Shown: positions 12,150-24,450 of the stretch, piece by piece
How positions within the stretch are numbered: the first letter of the stretch is position 1
How the letters are laid out: each line of letters opens with the position of its first letter
NCBI GenBank assembly: GCA_026225945.1
Contig: JAMJFZ010000769.1
Location: forward strand, 3,901,501-3,965,500
Source: Cricetomys ansorgei
Taxonomy: Eukaryota > Chordata > Mammalia > Rodentia > Nesomyidae
Length of the DNA: 64,000 nt
Reading direction: 5' to 3'
Notes under the pieces: generated by a model
What the model was told of the DNA's origin: nothing
Databases searched by the model: none
The model's input: only the letters and a program-made list of their open reading frames with translations
Position numbers and translations under genes: made by a program

Positions 12150-12268
12150 CTATCTATATTGAGATAAGCTGTGAATATTCAGTTAAATTTTTGTATTTAT
12201 TTATCTACATATCTATATTGATATAAATTGTAAATATTCAAATAAATTTTTGTATCTATCTATCTATT
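12150..12268 (+). repeat. Two-copy tandem duplication, 59-bp period
   Basis: 'tatctatattgagataagctgtgaatattcagttaaatttttgtat' (from 12151) recurs as 'tatctatattgatataaattgtaaatattcaaataaatttttgtat' (from 12210). Both copies end in (ATCT)n-like sequence, which probably favoured slippage. Confidence 0.85.
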
Positions 12269-12269
12269 T

Positions 12270-12441
12270 ATTGTGTGTGTTGGGTGTCACTACTCATGTA
12301 CAATGACATTTGTGCAGAGGACAAAGAAAAACATGTAGGAGTTGGTTCTATCCATCCACCATATGGCCTCTAGCTATTGGACTCCGGTTGTCAGACTTGC
12401 AAGGATTTGCCTTTACCAACTAAACCATTTCACTCACTCTC
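12270..12441 (-). repeat. B3-type SINE, antisense
   Basis: The plus strand reads a reversed tRNA-SINE: 'gtgcagaggacaaagaaaaacatgtaggagttggttc', 'ggactccggttgtcagacttgcaaggatttgcctttaccaactaaaccatttcactc'. The last block is the reversed box A/B head. Confidence 0.72.
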
Positions 12442-14329
12442 AATTGCTCTGGGGATCAAATAACCTTCATAAATTAAAATATGTCTACCAAGCTTATTTT
12501 ATGCATTTAAAAATATGAAAAATAGACAATTTATAAGCAAACATATATTAGTATGACTCTCTGTTAGCCCAGCATATTGTTTGAAAGGGCTCCTTTAGAA
12601 TCAAAAATACTAGGAAGAGCCTTCATTATTTTCCTGTATATATACCTAAGTGAGAAGAATGGAAAGTCACATTAAATGCTCAGAGACCAGGTTAACACAA
12701 CTGCCCTGCAGGAAAGTAAATGTAAAAGTTATATCAATTTACCAACTTTATTACCGTGTATGCAGTCCATATTTAGGATTTAGTCTGACAATTAGTGAAT
12801 TAAAACTGCAAACAATTTATGGTCAGAAAAAAAATGAAGGATCCAAATACAGAGAAAAATTACCTCTACTATTCCAAACTGCACTCACCTGATTTGTTCT
12901 TTTAGAGATATGGTAAGTTTAAATGGGAACCAAGCTCACATAAGAAATATCCCATAGGGTGAGATCAAGCTGTCCAACTTACGTAATCATAATTCATGGA
13001 TGAGCAGGTAGCTAGTTCTATAAACCAAGTATATATTGAAGAGCAAATTTTACAGAAATAACTTGCAGGTTCACACAAACCAATTAACATGGACAATGAT
13101 TAATAGTAGAAATGTATTATAATCGTACTCAGGCAAATTTTTTATAGCTTACCCCATTCTAGAAAATCCATATACCCCAACTATGCTACAATTAGAACAA
13201 AAGTTCAATATTATGTGATTATATTATTGTTTTAATGTATTGATAAAAACTTTACGTCATTATTCCACAAATACCTGTTAGTGGTGACCACATTCCTAGC
13301 ACTCTGAGTAGTGTCAGTGATAGAGAACTTTATTCAATTTTTGGCCTTAGATAAACATCCAATAACATTGAAGTCTTGAGGCAAGTGTAAACTGTGTGCC
13401 TGAATGCTAGTGTTTGCTGTTTTTTTTCTGTTTCAAATCTTTGATAAAAGAAAGAAGGTCAGTTTACTGAAGTTGAATGAGTGAAGACAGAATAGTAGAA
13501 TATATTATCAAGAATTTAGAGGTCCAATTCATATAATTCTTTCTAGAGTAAAAATTTTGCTTTCTATTCTGAAAGTCCTAGCAAGGACATTAGAATAGAG
13601 AACTACTAAGAGCTCACTTTTCAATTTGTTAAGTTTGAAATGTTTCTTATATATTCAAATAAAGATAGCAAGTCAGAATTTAAGTAAAGATTTGACGTTC
13701 ATAAGGTTCATGAGAGCTTTTTCTGGTCATAAGCCTGAATCTGAGATCATCTAGAGTAGAGATGGATATGGTCCAAAGACCAAGTACTAAGATACCCCAT
13801 TACTAGAAGATAGAAATTTAGAAGGAATTATGATTATGCAGAAGGCAGAAGGAAAACTCATAATGGATTGGTGCCCTTGAAGTGAAGAGAGAATTTGAAA
13901 AAGGGGAGTGTCAACAAATGTATCAAATGCTAAATGAATAAAGTAATAAAGGAACTGAAGGTTAACCAGCAGATTTGATAATACTGAGGCCATTTATGAA
14001 CTTGTAGGCAAGAAGTTTTGCTGAAATATCAAGAAGTATGTTTGACATGAAACCAAGAAATAAATGTATATGAATGCATGAAAGTAATGAGTGTACACAA
14101 TTACTTTTATTAATTACATTATAAAAGAAAGCAAAGGCCTTATGATAGATAGAACTACTTAGATGATATTATAGAATATTCAGATGTCATTGCAATAGTC
14201 TCCTAAAGTGAAGAAAGAGAATACTTTGTACATGAGGGAACTGCAAAAAAAATTGATTTTGACTCTGAGCAGTGAATAGCAGTTCTACACACTAAAGGAA
14301 GTGTAAGCTTCCTGGGATCACAGTCAGTT
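12442..14329. other. AT-rich DNA with a possible L2-like trace
   Basis: No gene is seen. Around 13258-13330, 'attccacaaatacctgttagtggtgaccacattcctagcac' resembles the start of the ancient L2-type consensus, which would be a mammal-wide relic. The rest is unassigned, including a purine-richer part at 13640-14080. Confidence 0.4.
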
Positions 14330-14956
14330 TGTTGGACCCCAGGGGCCCAAACCGGAATGCTGCACCCCCACAGAGACTCACAGACAGGATATCCATGCAA
14401 ATAGCAAGAGGATTTTTATTCCAGTATACTGGGACCACTCCAACACACAGGATAGAAGCGGCCCCTAGGAGCAAAAAGCAAGCTTTTTTATGAACGGTTG
14501 CTAGGCACAGACCGAGTTGGTACAAGTTGATTGGTACCAAAATTGCTTTCCCATTTTGATAGGTAGGGGCCAGTTAAATCTTAAACTGATTGGTGTTAGC
14601 ATATAGCAAGGTCGCAGGCTCCTAAAAAGAATACATGCTCAAGGTTCCGGGCAACTGGGTGGAGGAAACTCTTTAGCCCAAGGCCGAGGGCCGTCTACCA
14701 GGGAAGGAGGGGAGCTTTCTAGCCCAAGGCTGTCTCGTTTGTCTAAGAAAAGACTTTTTCTTTAACACCTGGCTTGGGCCTGTTGGCTTGTAGTTATCTG
14801 AAACAGGGAAGTCTTTGAAAGTACCCAGTAATTTTCTTGAAACTGGCTTATGCTGATTAATATATGGACTTTAAGCTTTTTGTTAGAAAGCTGAAACCTA
14901 GGCCTGGTGTTAGTAGTTGTCCCAAGCTCCACGTTTCAGTGGTCCCAAGCTCCACA
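14330..14956 (-). mobile_element. Solo LTR with 4-bp target duplication, gammaretrovirus-like (ERV1)
   Basis: The minus strand starts TGTGGAGCTTGGG and ends GGGTCCAACA, giving TG...CA ends over 627 bp. Flanks are AGTT at 14326-14329 and AGTT at 14957-14960, an exact 4-bp target-site duplication as made by gammaretrovirus-type integrases. On the minus strand a TATA-like CATAAAAAAGC precedes the AATAAA poly(A) signal of 'gaataaaaatcctcttgct'. Sequence around AATAAA resembles the R/U5 of class I rodent LTRs. 'tcccaagctccac' is duplicated near the U3 end. No internal viral sequence flanks it, so it is a solo LTR formed by LTR-LTR recombination. The 82-codon frame at 14292-14540 is a chance frame inside it. 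Confidence 0.85.
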
Positions 14957-16119
14957 AGTTCATCTATAGGGAGAACACAATGTATAGAGGATTTATAAAT
15001 ATAAAAATCACCATAAATGATAAAAGAGGTAGATTTGAGGAACATGTGGTTGGAGATAAATATGTTAAATAATGAGAGGAGAATGGGTGATGCAATGAAG
15101 AGCAGTAGTAATATGTCAATGGAATTCGACCTTCTGTTAATAATCTTCCAATGTTGTTCATATTAAAATTATTTATTAACACTTTAAATTATAAATCTCA
15201 GGGGTCCAATACCCGGGCGACTTAGGCAGAGAGCTCACTCCAAGGCTTTCTCCTGGTTCTCCCCTTCTCCTCATACTCCTGCTCTGCCTCCTCCAACTCC
15301 CACCTCCCTCCTTGCTCCATCCCCCACTCCCCCAGGTGTTTTTCTTCCTGTTTTCATACACACCCTCAATAAACAAATAACAGGAACCTCCTGAGGGAGG
15401 TGGAAGCTGGGGATGGCACAGAGGTGTAAACAAGTAAAAAGCGAATCTTAACTAAAATATTATCCAAAACTAAACATACCACAACACCCTTCATAATGCA
15501 GTTTCCAGGAAGAAGAGACAACAGTACACTTGCCTTGAGATGTGATGAATTTAATGTAGTGTGTGCTCCAGTTACACCATGACCATTCAGAAAAGAGGCA
15601 TGTTTACAAGAAACAGAATGGAAGAATATTAACAGAGGTACAACAGTGAGACAATAGTATAGAGTGTCATAATGTACAAGGAGAGGGTCTTGGTAATGAA
15701 AAATGAATTAAGAGTATTAGTTTTCTAATGGCAATTGATGTACAGAAAAATTTGCAAAATTTTGGTGTTAAGTTCAAGACATCCCTAGTAAGACTGGTGG
15801 TAATGTTCAGAGCAGTTTCTTGGGAGCTGGAGAGCTAGTAGTTTTGCAGGAACAAGGAGATTCCACTTCATAGCATATGAAAGTAAGAAACCATTGAAAA
15901 TCCATAATCAGGGATAGTCTCCTTAACCTCACTTATTCTTGAAATAATAATACAGGGAGTGAGTTTCCTTAGTTTCAACTGTATAGATCTCCACAGTATT
16001 TTGAAATCTATGACTCAGTTTTCTTTTCTAAAATTTTTATGGAAAAATTTAGGTTTGTTACTGACATTAAGTAATTTTTAAAGAAATGTATTCAATGTAC
16101 AATCTTTTAAAAAAATGCT
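14957..16119. other. Unassigned DNA with a pyrimidine-rich block
   Basis: No gene is seen. About 15225-15345 is strongly C/T-rich (ctccttctcctcatactcctgctctgcctcc...), followed by AATAAAC near 15368 and a GC-richer purine stretch. An 85-codon minus frame (15176-15433) covers this low-complexity block and is probably chance. It may be the remnant of an unrecognised LTR. Confidence 0.4.
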
Positions 16120-16321
16120 TAATTTTATTTTTGTGTGTGTGACTGTTTGTCTGCAGGTATGTTTGTGTACCACATATATGCAGTATGCACAGAAGCCAAA
16201 GTAGGATATTGGAACTGGAGTTACAGAAGTTTGTAAATCGGGCTCTGGGGATTGAACTTGTATCCTCTGAAAAAAAAAAAAATGAGTGCCCTTAACTACT
16301 AAGCAATTTTTTCAGCTACTT
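16120..16321 (-). repeat. B2/B3-type SINE, antisense
   Basis: The plus strand ends 'gcccttaactactaagcaattttttcagct', the reversed head. Before it are 'ggctctggggattgaacttgtatcctctg' (reversed box B) and 'ggaactggagttacagaagtttgtaa' (body). A poly(A) stretch has expanded inside the element near 16269-16281. Confidence 0.78.
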
Positions 16322-17949
16322 AACACACAATCATGCATACCCAGAAGTAGTTTTAAGTACTATTGCAACTATTTAAAATTATTTTAATAACTTAAATTTA
16401 CTGAATTTTTTGTTATTAAGTTAGTTATGCCTAAAATAGCATGTTTATATAAAACAAATTAGTATAGTTTCTGATAAGTATACAGTGCTAAAAATGTATA
16501 TTTATGATATTTTTAGTGTGTACATGCAGGGTACATTTTAAAGCTGTTCAAAAAGTGTATTATTGAAGTTTCAGCAGTAGAGTTTATAATGTTAACCATG
16601 ATTCCGAATTCCACTAAGTTCAATAAGTAAACTGGCAAGATCAAAACAAGCAGCCCATATGGTGTCTAGAAGCCATGCCTAGTGATAATATACCTTTCAA
16701 AGGCCAGCATTTGCTTACCTAATTTTCTTGTTTAGCACACTTGATGACATCGACTCCATAGGTTTGCTTTGATCTACAAGGAATTATAGATATGAATTTT
16801 TCCATCTTAATTATTCTGATCTAAGAAGTGAAGCTTCCCAAGTGTTGAGAACTAAAAAATAGCCTATTTATTAATTTAGAAACCTCCTGCAGTATACAGT
16901 GATATGCTTTGAAAATGTACTTCAAAAATCTCTACTTTCTCCATTATTCTTCTTCCCTCTCTATTTCTCTTTTGACCTCTGTGAATCTCTCTTTGGTCTG
17001 ACCAGTCATGTACTACTGAGCATTTAGACAATAAGAAATGATAATGTAAACTGGCTATGAACAGAAATATTATGTTGCCTCATGATTTTAAAATATTAGT
17101 CCAGAAATTCAGGAAAATTTCACAAATCTTTTTATTTTCCTCTACAAAACAATTTGTTGCATTTGTCCTACACGTTTGCTTCTGGTTGTTAGCTTTAGGA
17201 AGCCTGAGATACAATGAATTTGTTAAATCAAATGGATCTTAAGCTTTTTGCCAGAAGAAAGCAAAACTAACAACTAGATTCTTTCAATGAATATTATAAA
17301 TCTAACTATATGACAAACTGTATGATCATAATTCATAATGATAATTCTTGCCATGAAGAAAACATAGAATGTTTTACTGTCATTGTACTTTGCAGACTGC
17401 TTAGGATTTGAGAACTTATATGTATACTATAGATCCTCAAGTCACCCACTAGAGTATGTGTTCCTATTGTTCTCAAACTAAAGCAACAGATGAGTTTTCA
17501 AAGATTACAATAAATATGCTTGAAGTTTCTGAGACCTGCAAATTTACACTAGAACTAGATTTAATAGTTATATTGTAAATGGTATGCATTTACTACAGGT
17601 GATGATTTAGAAATATTCTACTGTTGTTTTTTTGTTTAATACCTTCATATTAAGCCATAATTAATTTATCGAACTCATAATATGGAACAATATCAGAATT
17701 GTCTCTTAAATAAATTTTATTCTTGTTTTAAATTCACATTTACATCTGTAACATTTAATCATTCAGCAGAGTTCTGTCCATGCTCCTCCCTCAGATGTCC
17801 CTTCAAATTCTGCATTGTACACTTTTTGTGTAAAATAAAATATGATATTGTATAGATCTACTTTATATGCTCAATTAGTTGTTTTTAAAATATTTGAACC
17901 TGGGATTACCTTAAAGTAATATGTATTTAGAATTTAATGTTTTCAACCT
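16322..17949. other. AT-rich unique DNA
   Basis: No gene or clear transposon is seen. The 61-codon frame at 17057-17242 is unremarkable. Confidence 0.5.
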
Positions 17950-18415
17950 TTGGAAGGGGTTTTCCTACATTTGGGGCTCAACCTGTGTGCCAGGAACTGC
18001 CATTTTAAAGGGCCATGCAATTTTCTCCAGGCCAGGGTACACGCCTGTGCACAAGCTCTGACGATGTCAGTCTTTCTCCTCTGTCTTTGGGATCCTTCCA
18101 CTGCAACATAAAGGGATAACAAAGTCTCAGCCCTAGCTGGGTAACTACAGACAACTACTGGCTGCTGTGGGAGGGAGAGTCAGTTTTTTTTGGGGGATAT
18201 GATCCCTGAAAGGCTACTCATACTGCAGTAGATAGTCTTACCCCAATGCACATATAGGCTGCACTAAGAAGACTAGGTAGGTTAAAAAAAAATACAGCAG
18301 GTGAATGAATGAGGGAGTGGGAAGATTTTTGAGGGAGGGAAATGGAGTTGGATATGATCAAACTACAGATCTGAATGTGTGAACTTCTCAAATAAATAAA
18401 ATTTAATATTTAGCT
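17950..18415 (+). mobile_element. L1 3'-UTR end, rodent type (5'-truncated)
   Basis: The sequence follows the 3' UTR of rodent L1 (Lx-like). The markers are 'ctgctgtgggagggagagtcagttttttttgggggatatgatccctgaaaggctac', then 'cagtagatagtcttaccccaatgcacatataggctgcactaagaagact', then a G-rich 'gagggagggaaatggagttggatatgatcaaac' tract. It ends in AATAAATAAAATTTAA. There is no ORF, so it is a 5'-truncated copy. The left boundary is uncertain. Confidence 0.8.
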
Positions 18416-19519
18416 AAATATAATTATTAAAAACTATGAAGGCCAATGAAAAATTTATGGCTAACTATAGTGTTATAGTTCTACTGAATAATGTATATGT
18501 ACTTGTAAATGTAAACCATATTAACACTAATTCTACAGAGATACAAATTGAAGAGTACTATATACGATAAATAATTACAAAATATCTACTACATGCGAAA
18601 CTTTGGAAAATCCCACCCTAACTCATGTGTATGCATGGAACAACAGAACATGATATTAAAGATGAAAAAAGTAGAATGTTTTTAAATTGCTATTAGGAAA
18701 TTATATTTTACTGAGTAAAACTTACTTGCATTCATGCTGAGGGAATCAGTCCAGTCAGGTAATTGTCCTTTTTATAACTTAAAACTTTTTGCAATTTAAG
18801 TCCTTCCCCAACAAAGTAATATTCATCTTCTAGGACAGAATTGGTCCAAATCTGAAATTTTCAAGGCATTTCAATGAATTTGTCTTTTATTTTGAAGATA
18901 GTATCTGGGTAAAAGTTTTCCCTGGAGCCTGAATGTTGTTTTTTTTTTTTTAATTAATTAATTAATTTATTTATTTTTAATGAAAGCAGATACTTAGGGC
19001 GTGTAAGTTCTTTCCTGTTGGCACTGAGTGTCAATCAGGGAAGCACAACGAAGTGAATATGAAATCATTAGTGTGTGTGTGTGTGTATGCCTATGTGTGT
19101 GTTTACACATGCATGTGTCTACACATTTCTATATACACACATATGACTTATGGGACTTCCCTTTAGTTGCAAGAAGCCAACTAGAGGATCCATGTGCTTG
19201 GATTTAAGACAAATACTGTACTAAAATTCATCCAATACAAACACACAAATATGTGTTCCTTTGCCCACAACGAAATAAGAAGACCAAACTAAAGAAAAAA
19301 AAAAACTAAAAAGAAATGTCAAATCTGTGAAAATTATTGTTTCATACACTAGCTCACTTCACTAGTTCATTATCATACACACTCATTATACTAGTTCATT
19401 AACGTTAGTGTTCAGCTTATATAGTCTACTAGACTTACATACCACACAATGGAGAATAATTGTATTTTATTTTTTCATACTTATATGTATTGCCTATTAC
19501 ATAATGCTGATGTCCTATA
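18416..19519. other. AT-rich DNA with simple repeats
   Basis: No gene is seen. A poly(T)-(TTAA)n-(TTTA)n run occupies about 18939-18978, and a short GT tract about 19072-19086. Confidence 0.7.
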
Positions 19520-20081
19520 GTCGTTGGGCATTTGGGTGCCAGATATAGCTTCTTTACCAAATGAATGTTTCTGACTGAACTCTTATGATTCTGGCTGACT
19601 CCTACAACTTCTCAGACTGAACAGCTTTGCTCAGCTTCAACCTGACTCTCACTGTTAGCTGACTCTTTCTCTCAAACTCACTCTTATTACTCTGAACTGC
19701 TTCTCTATCTTTGCCTCAGACTCCTCAGACTGCTTCTGTGTCTTATCCTCCTTCTGTGTCTCTCCCCGAGCCTGCCTGCTTCTATAACTGACTGCTCAGA
19801 AGTCACTTCCTGTCTGACATTGACTCCTTCTGAGCTTTGCTTCCTGGCTTCCAAGTGCAGGGATTAAAGGTGTGCACTACCACTGCCTCCTGCATACTTG
19901 GATTAAAGGTGCTTATTCCATTCTTTCTACATTCCATCTGGATCTCACAGTTCTCCTAATGTGATCCCTTAATATGGACCCTTGGATTTGATCCCTTCCT
20001 AGCCATCACACAGGCCTTTCAATGTGATCTTTTCATAGAGCAATCATGTTGCTAGACTAAGTGATTAAATACTCCTTTACA
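19520..20081 (-). mobile_element. CTGA-rich LTR-like repeat, copy 1
   Basis: This is one of three related blocks in the window. Plus-strand order is repeated CTGACT/CTGAACT-type pyrimidine-rich sequence, 'aagtgcagggattaaaggtgtgcactaccactgcc', a second 'ggattaaaggtg' unit 39 bp later, 'cattccatctggatctcaca', 'ggatttgatcccttcctagc', and 'atgttgctagac...attaaatactcctttaca'. Read on the minus strand it starts TGTAAAGGAGTATTTAATCA. Near its far end minus-strand TGGCACCCAAATGCCCAAC resembles the first half of a lysine-type primer-binding site. That fits an ERV2-class LTR with a little internal sequence, but the family name is not certain. Confidence 0.6.
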
Positions 20082-20496
20082 TATGTCCCCATCTATAATT
20101 CCTGGTCTCTCCTATATTCAGAAATCATTTTTATTTAGCCTGCATGGCAAACTGAAGATAGCACGGTAGTAAATGAGGACAAGAACATACATTGTCAACA
20201 AAACAGAAAAGTCATATTATGCACTTTATTTTTTCAAGACAAAAGCCTTCTGTCAAAAGAGAATGTGACTAGGAAGGTGATTATTAAAACTCCAGAGAGA
20301 ATACTTTATAAGTATATATTCCAACTAGTCAGATTTAGGCCACTGATAGAAGGTCAAAGTTGGGTTCTAATATTTCTTTAGTATTTGGCTAGCAGCTCAG
20401 TCCCCAATATCTCCTAGCTTTGTACTAATGAAACTGTTATATCACGAGGAAATCAAATTGTATTCTTTAGTTACTCTAAAAGTAAATTTTTGTTAC
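20082..20496. other. Unassigned AT-rich DNA
   Basis: No gene or recognisable repeat is seen between the LTR-like block and the B2 element. Confidence 0.5.
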
Positions 20497-20712
20497 AGGA
20501 GCTGGAGAGATGGCTCAGTGTTAAAAGTAATTGCTGCTCTCGCAGAGGACCCTGGTTTGGTTCCCTCAATCAAATGGCAGCTTATATAATCCATAATCCC
20601 AATTCCCAGGAATCTGATACATTCTGGCATTCATGGACACCTGGCATGCATATGGTACATATGCATACCTGCAGACAAAACATTTATGCACATAATATTC
20701 AAAAATAATTGT
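20497..20712 (+). repeat. B2-family SINE
   Basis: It starts GGAGCTGGAGAGATGGCTCAG, an almost intact tRNA-derived box A. A degenerate box B (tttggttccctcaatc) and the B2 body with 'cagcttatataatccataatcccaattcccagg' follow. The element ends in AT-rich 'cacataatattcaaaaataa'. The 72-codon frame over it is a shadow. Confidence 0.9.
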
Positions 20713-22107
20713 TATAGAGTCCTATTTGTTAGAATTATCTTAGAATGTTACTACACAAATTTTGGTCAGAAAACACGGCAAAACAAAGCTAGAAACAGAA
20801 ACAGCTTTGGAAGGATTACCAGATGATTTCTATGTAAATTAAAATCTCTAAAACATTGATCTAGACACCTCCAGATGCCATAGCCCAGAGATATCTAATA
20901 GGACTGTATCAAAGCACAGTATAGTAGCCAAATACTGCATACTTAAATATTTGTGACTACTATATTTTAAAGCATAAATAAAAATGGCAAGTTTTAAAAC
21001 TTACTTAATCCAACTGTAGACTATAAATATGTTTGTATTGTATCAGACTCTCTATGAGCTTTCCAGACATGGTCTCATTGTTAAATAGGTGTTTTTAAAT
21101 TTTTGATTGATTAGATTCCCAAATTAAATGATATAAATACTTGATTAATTACAATTTGAATAATTCAACATTTTTGGAAATTATAGTTTAATACAAATTT
21201 CTTGAAGTATACTTTTTACTAGGCACCAAAATCCATAAATTTTATACAACTATAGCCTAAGCAAGTCTATTATTTAGTAACTGCTACTAAAGTTAAAAAT
21301 AGAATTTTCTTCATCAACTCTGTAACCTGTGACTATAAAGTAGAAAATGTAATAAAGACATCTACTTTTTGTGCTTTATTAGTTAATGCAACTGAAAAAT
21401 ATGAAATGCTATTATCATGTAAATCCAAAAGAAAATTACATGCTTGACAATGAGCAGGGGCAAAGAGCTTTAAAAGGTAATTCACAAAAGGATACATTTA
21501 AGCATATGTAAAAAAGACTTAGCAATTAAATATCAATTAAAGTAAGAATGGAATATTACTTTGTCAAATATCAAATTGAAACTTTAGTAATTAATCTTTT
21601 CTCATGTGATTGATGCTAAAGCACTTTATCAGGCACTGATAATACCCATGTTATTGGTAAAGCCAATTACTAAAATATTTGGAAGATGGATTTTTAAACC
21701 AATCATCAAAATCCTTTTTAAGGCACTATGTATTTTGCCTAATTAAGACTATTAGTAGATATTTATGGTCATATATAATCATGGTTTACGAAAGAATATC
21801 CGTGAGTGTTTATAGCAATAGTCAATTTTTAATAAATACCTTTAATTGAAAACTATGGACATATTCATCAAATAAATTATAATGTGGTATTATGGACACC
21901 ACCTAATAAATCTTTAATTAAATAAATAATAAAAGAATAAATCTTTAAATTGTCTTTTATAAAATGTAAAATTATGTCAAAGAGTAAAAAAATGATAAGT
22001 AAGATAATTTTAAATAAAATCATATTAAAATATTTTATAGACATTTAAATAGGAGAAATACAATTTGGAACAAAATATATAACAGGGTTTAGGGACTAAA
22101 ATGAAAT
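20713..22107. other. Very AT-rich DNA with a possible old L1 trace
   Basis: No gene is seen. About 21783-21900 ('gtgtttatagcaatagtcaatttttaataaatacc...aaataaattataatgtggtattatggac') resembles the '..atagccaa..aaatgtccatcaa..gtggtatat' part of old L1 3' regions, but it is too degraded to be sure. Confidence 0.4.
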
Positions 22108-22206
22108 ATGCATATACATATACATATATAATATATCTATATATAAAACACATATATTATATATATTAAAACCAACATTTGTCATATATATATATATATA
22201 TATATA
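22108..22206. repeat. AT dinucleotide-rich tract
   Basis: An imperfect (AT)n/(TATA)n region ends in a clean (TA) run at about 22184-22205. It is self-complementary and can extrude hairpins. Confidence 0.9.
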
Positions 22207-23873
22207 AATCAGCAATTCTCCAGGAAGTTAAAATTAAGAGTCAAAAATTAAGCAATTTGGAATAGAAACTTACTTAAAATCTTGTTTCAGTTCCTACTAA
22301 TCATGTAAAGATGACAGTTAACTTCCACACATAATTGCATTGGGTTTAATATCAAAATACTGCAAATTGTTTAACATTAAAGAAAAATGATGTTCCCTTT
22401 GAGATGCTCCATGTTTACTCTTGCTGCTGTATTCTGCCTATAAAATTCCATAAATTCCATTATACAGCTGCCATAATACTGTCTTGGTCTTGGAAAGAGA
22501 CATCACAATTTTATTTAATTTTTGTGGTTACAGAAGGGACTGCTGTTCACTTTATTTTTGTACTGGGGTCTCCAAGGATTTTAGGGGGCTTCCCTTTATG
22601 GAGATCAAGAAAAGGAGAAGTTTGATTCTTTAGGAGCTTAGCACAGGTAATTCTTTTACCTTGATGAACAGATTAAACCACATAACCTCTTTTCTATTAC
22701 ATATGTCTCTTCTCATAATGCATCTGATTTTACTCATAACACATGTCCAATTGTGAATAGGCACAGGTTAATAGGAGACTTCCCTTAAAAATCCACTTAA
22801 GAGTACAGTTTGCCTTATTGTACATGCACCACAAACCAGTTCAGGCCCATTGTCCATAGTTCCCAGAATCATTCCAGGATATGTTTAATGGAAATGGAAC
22901 ATTATGAAGATATTGCTCATGGGGATTATTTATTTCTATTGTTTAAAGCAAGTATATTGTGCATTCTGATGCAGATCATGGTCCCACGATGCCAGTGGTG
23001 CCTTTTTTTTCCTTGGAGGAATGTATCTGCCTAGTACATGCAGGTAAAGGTGTATGGTTGCTAAGTGTATATTGGAAGAGAGGTAAGGACATAGTCCCAG
23101 TGCAGTAGAGCTCCAGGTTGTTAAGCTATTCTTTATGTTGCCTTCTTTATTGCTTCAGACTCCTGAAAAAGAAGCATCCTTCTCAACTGGAAGACATTTC
23201 TGATGATTGGTGTTAGAGCAGTCTTCTGACCACAATGAGAAAGTCATTGGTGAGAAAGGAAGGATATTTTCGAAAGAAAAATATAAAGTCTTTTGTTCAA
23301 CTCACTGTTCCTTTGTAGTTAGTTGTCATCTTTAGTCAGATTTAACTTGATCTGAGGTGGTGAATTTTTGGATTCTTTTTCACTTCTTTCAGTTTTGCTG
23401 ACTGAAGGTAGAAAGTAGTAATGAGCACCCTGAAGAAACTGAATTCATTTGTTCTGCCCCTGGAAATTTGTTTGTACTTTTCCATGATAGCTTGAACTTG
23501 ATCCTTCTATTAGCAGTTACTGCTGTGATTTTTACTCCTTCATAACTCAGCTACAGCTCATCACAGAACCAGAAAAACCCTATTAGTACAGAATAATATT
23601 TGAAGAGCACTTTGTGATTTGCTGATCTAGTTTTTCTTTTCCTTCTGGATTATAAAATAAGTCTCAAGAGTACCACGGATAATCAGCTACAGTTTGTGAG
23701 AATGCTTTTATCCACCATGATTTCCATATACCTAGCCCTATTAATTATGTATCACTCATCTTGATGCTAATTGATAGGAGTGGAATATTTCATTAAAATT
23801 TCTGTGTAAGCAAAATAGTACTCAATCTGGTCATGTAGTTTGCAGAGAAGTTGTTATGTAGCAATTTTCTCTA
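22207..23873. other. Unassigned DNA, somewhat less AT-rich
   Basis: No gene is recognised. Frames at 22404-22625 and 22810-23034 (73 and 74 codons) show no domain. Overall composition is closer to an old LTR or unique DNA than to the surrounding AT-rich sequence, but I cannot assign it. Confidence 0.35.
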
Positions 23874-24450
23874 AGATAAAACTTTCCATCTTGGAGGAAA
23901 GCTTATTAAATCACAGGAAGCTTTAAAGGGAAGTGAACCAGAACATCTTCCATGGACATTTATTAAGACACAAGCTGGTGTTAGGGAGATAAAACTTTCT
24001 ATTCTGCAGGGAACCTCATTAAGCTCAGGATGCAAACACCTCAAAGGCTACAGGAAGTCCCTGAAAGTGATCAGATTCACTAGGCCCTACCTTCTCCCAG
24101 CATATATAAGCAGTAGGACTACTGAGAGATACTTTCAGAAGTATGAAAAGCTGAGCTGCCTAGAAGATGCTCAGACGAGCCAAACTACCTAGAAGAAATG
24201 ACATATCAGGTGAACTATCTAAAAAGAACTCTCCAGTCTGTTGAATCACCTGCAGATTGTGCAATATGCTCCAGGTTTCCAATTTTCCCAAGTTGGATGG
24301 GTTTTTAGTGATGTACCTGTCTTTGAGTAATTTTTACATTAAGTAACCCCTCATCCATATTCCTATAAGTAACCCAAATTAAACTCATTGGTTTACTAAG
24401 TTAGACTTTGCTGGTATTTGTACTTTGGTCTGTTATCAGTTCCCTATCAA
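23874..24450 (+). mobile_element. Probable LTR with internal direct repeat
   Basis: Positions 24103-24110 read TATATAAG in a promoter-like context (cttctcccagcatatataagcag). About 270 bp downstream ATTAAA (24378-24383) sits in 'aacccaaattaaactcattgg', and GT-rich sequence follows. This is the U3-R-U5 layout of an LTR in plus orientation. Upstream, 'agataaaactttcc...gaa(g/c)ctcattaa...cagga' occurs twice, 113 bp apart (from 23874 and 23987), as U3 repeats often do. Exact ends and family are not determined. Confidence 0.55.

Noticed and set aside
15176..15433. 85-codon minus-strand frame with Gly/Arg/Ser-rich residues
   Set aside because: It is the translation of a C/T-rich low-complexity block with no homologous features recognised.
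20497..20570. tRNA-like box A/box B sequence at the head of the B2
   Set aside because: It belongs to a SINE: no cloverleaf-forming acceptor stem, followed by B2 body and AT-rich tail.
22404..23034. Possible exons in the less AT-rich block
   Set aside because: Frames are short, lack domain features, and no convincing paired splice sites with a continuing frame were found by eye.
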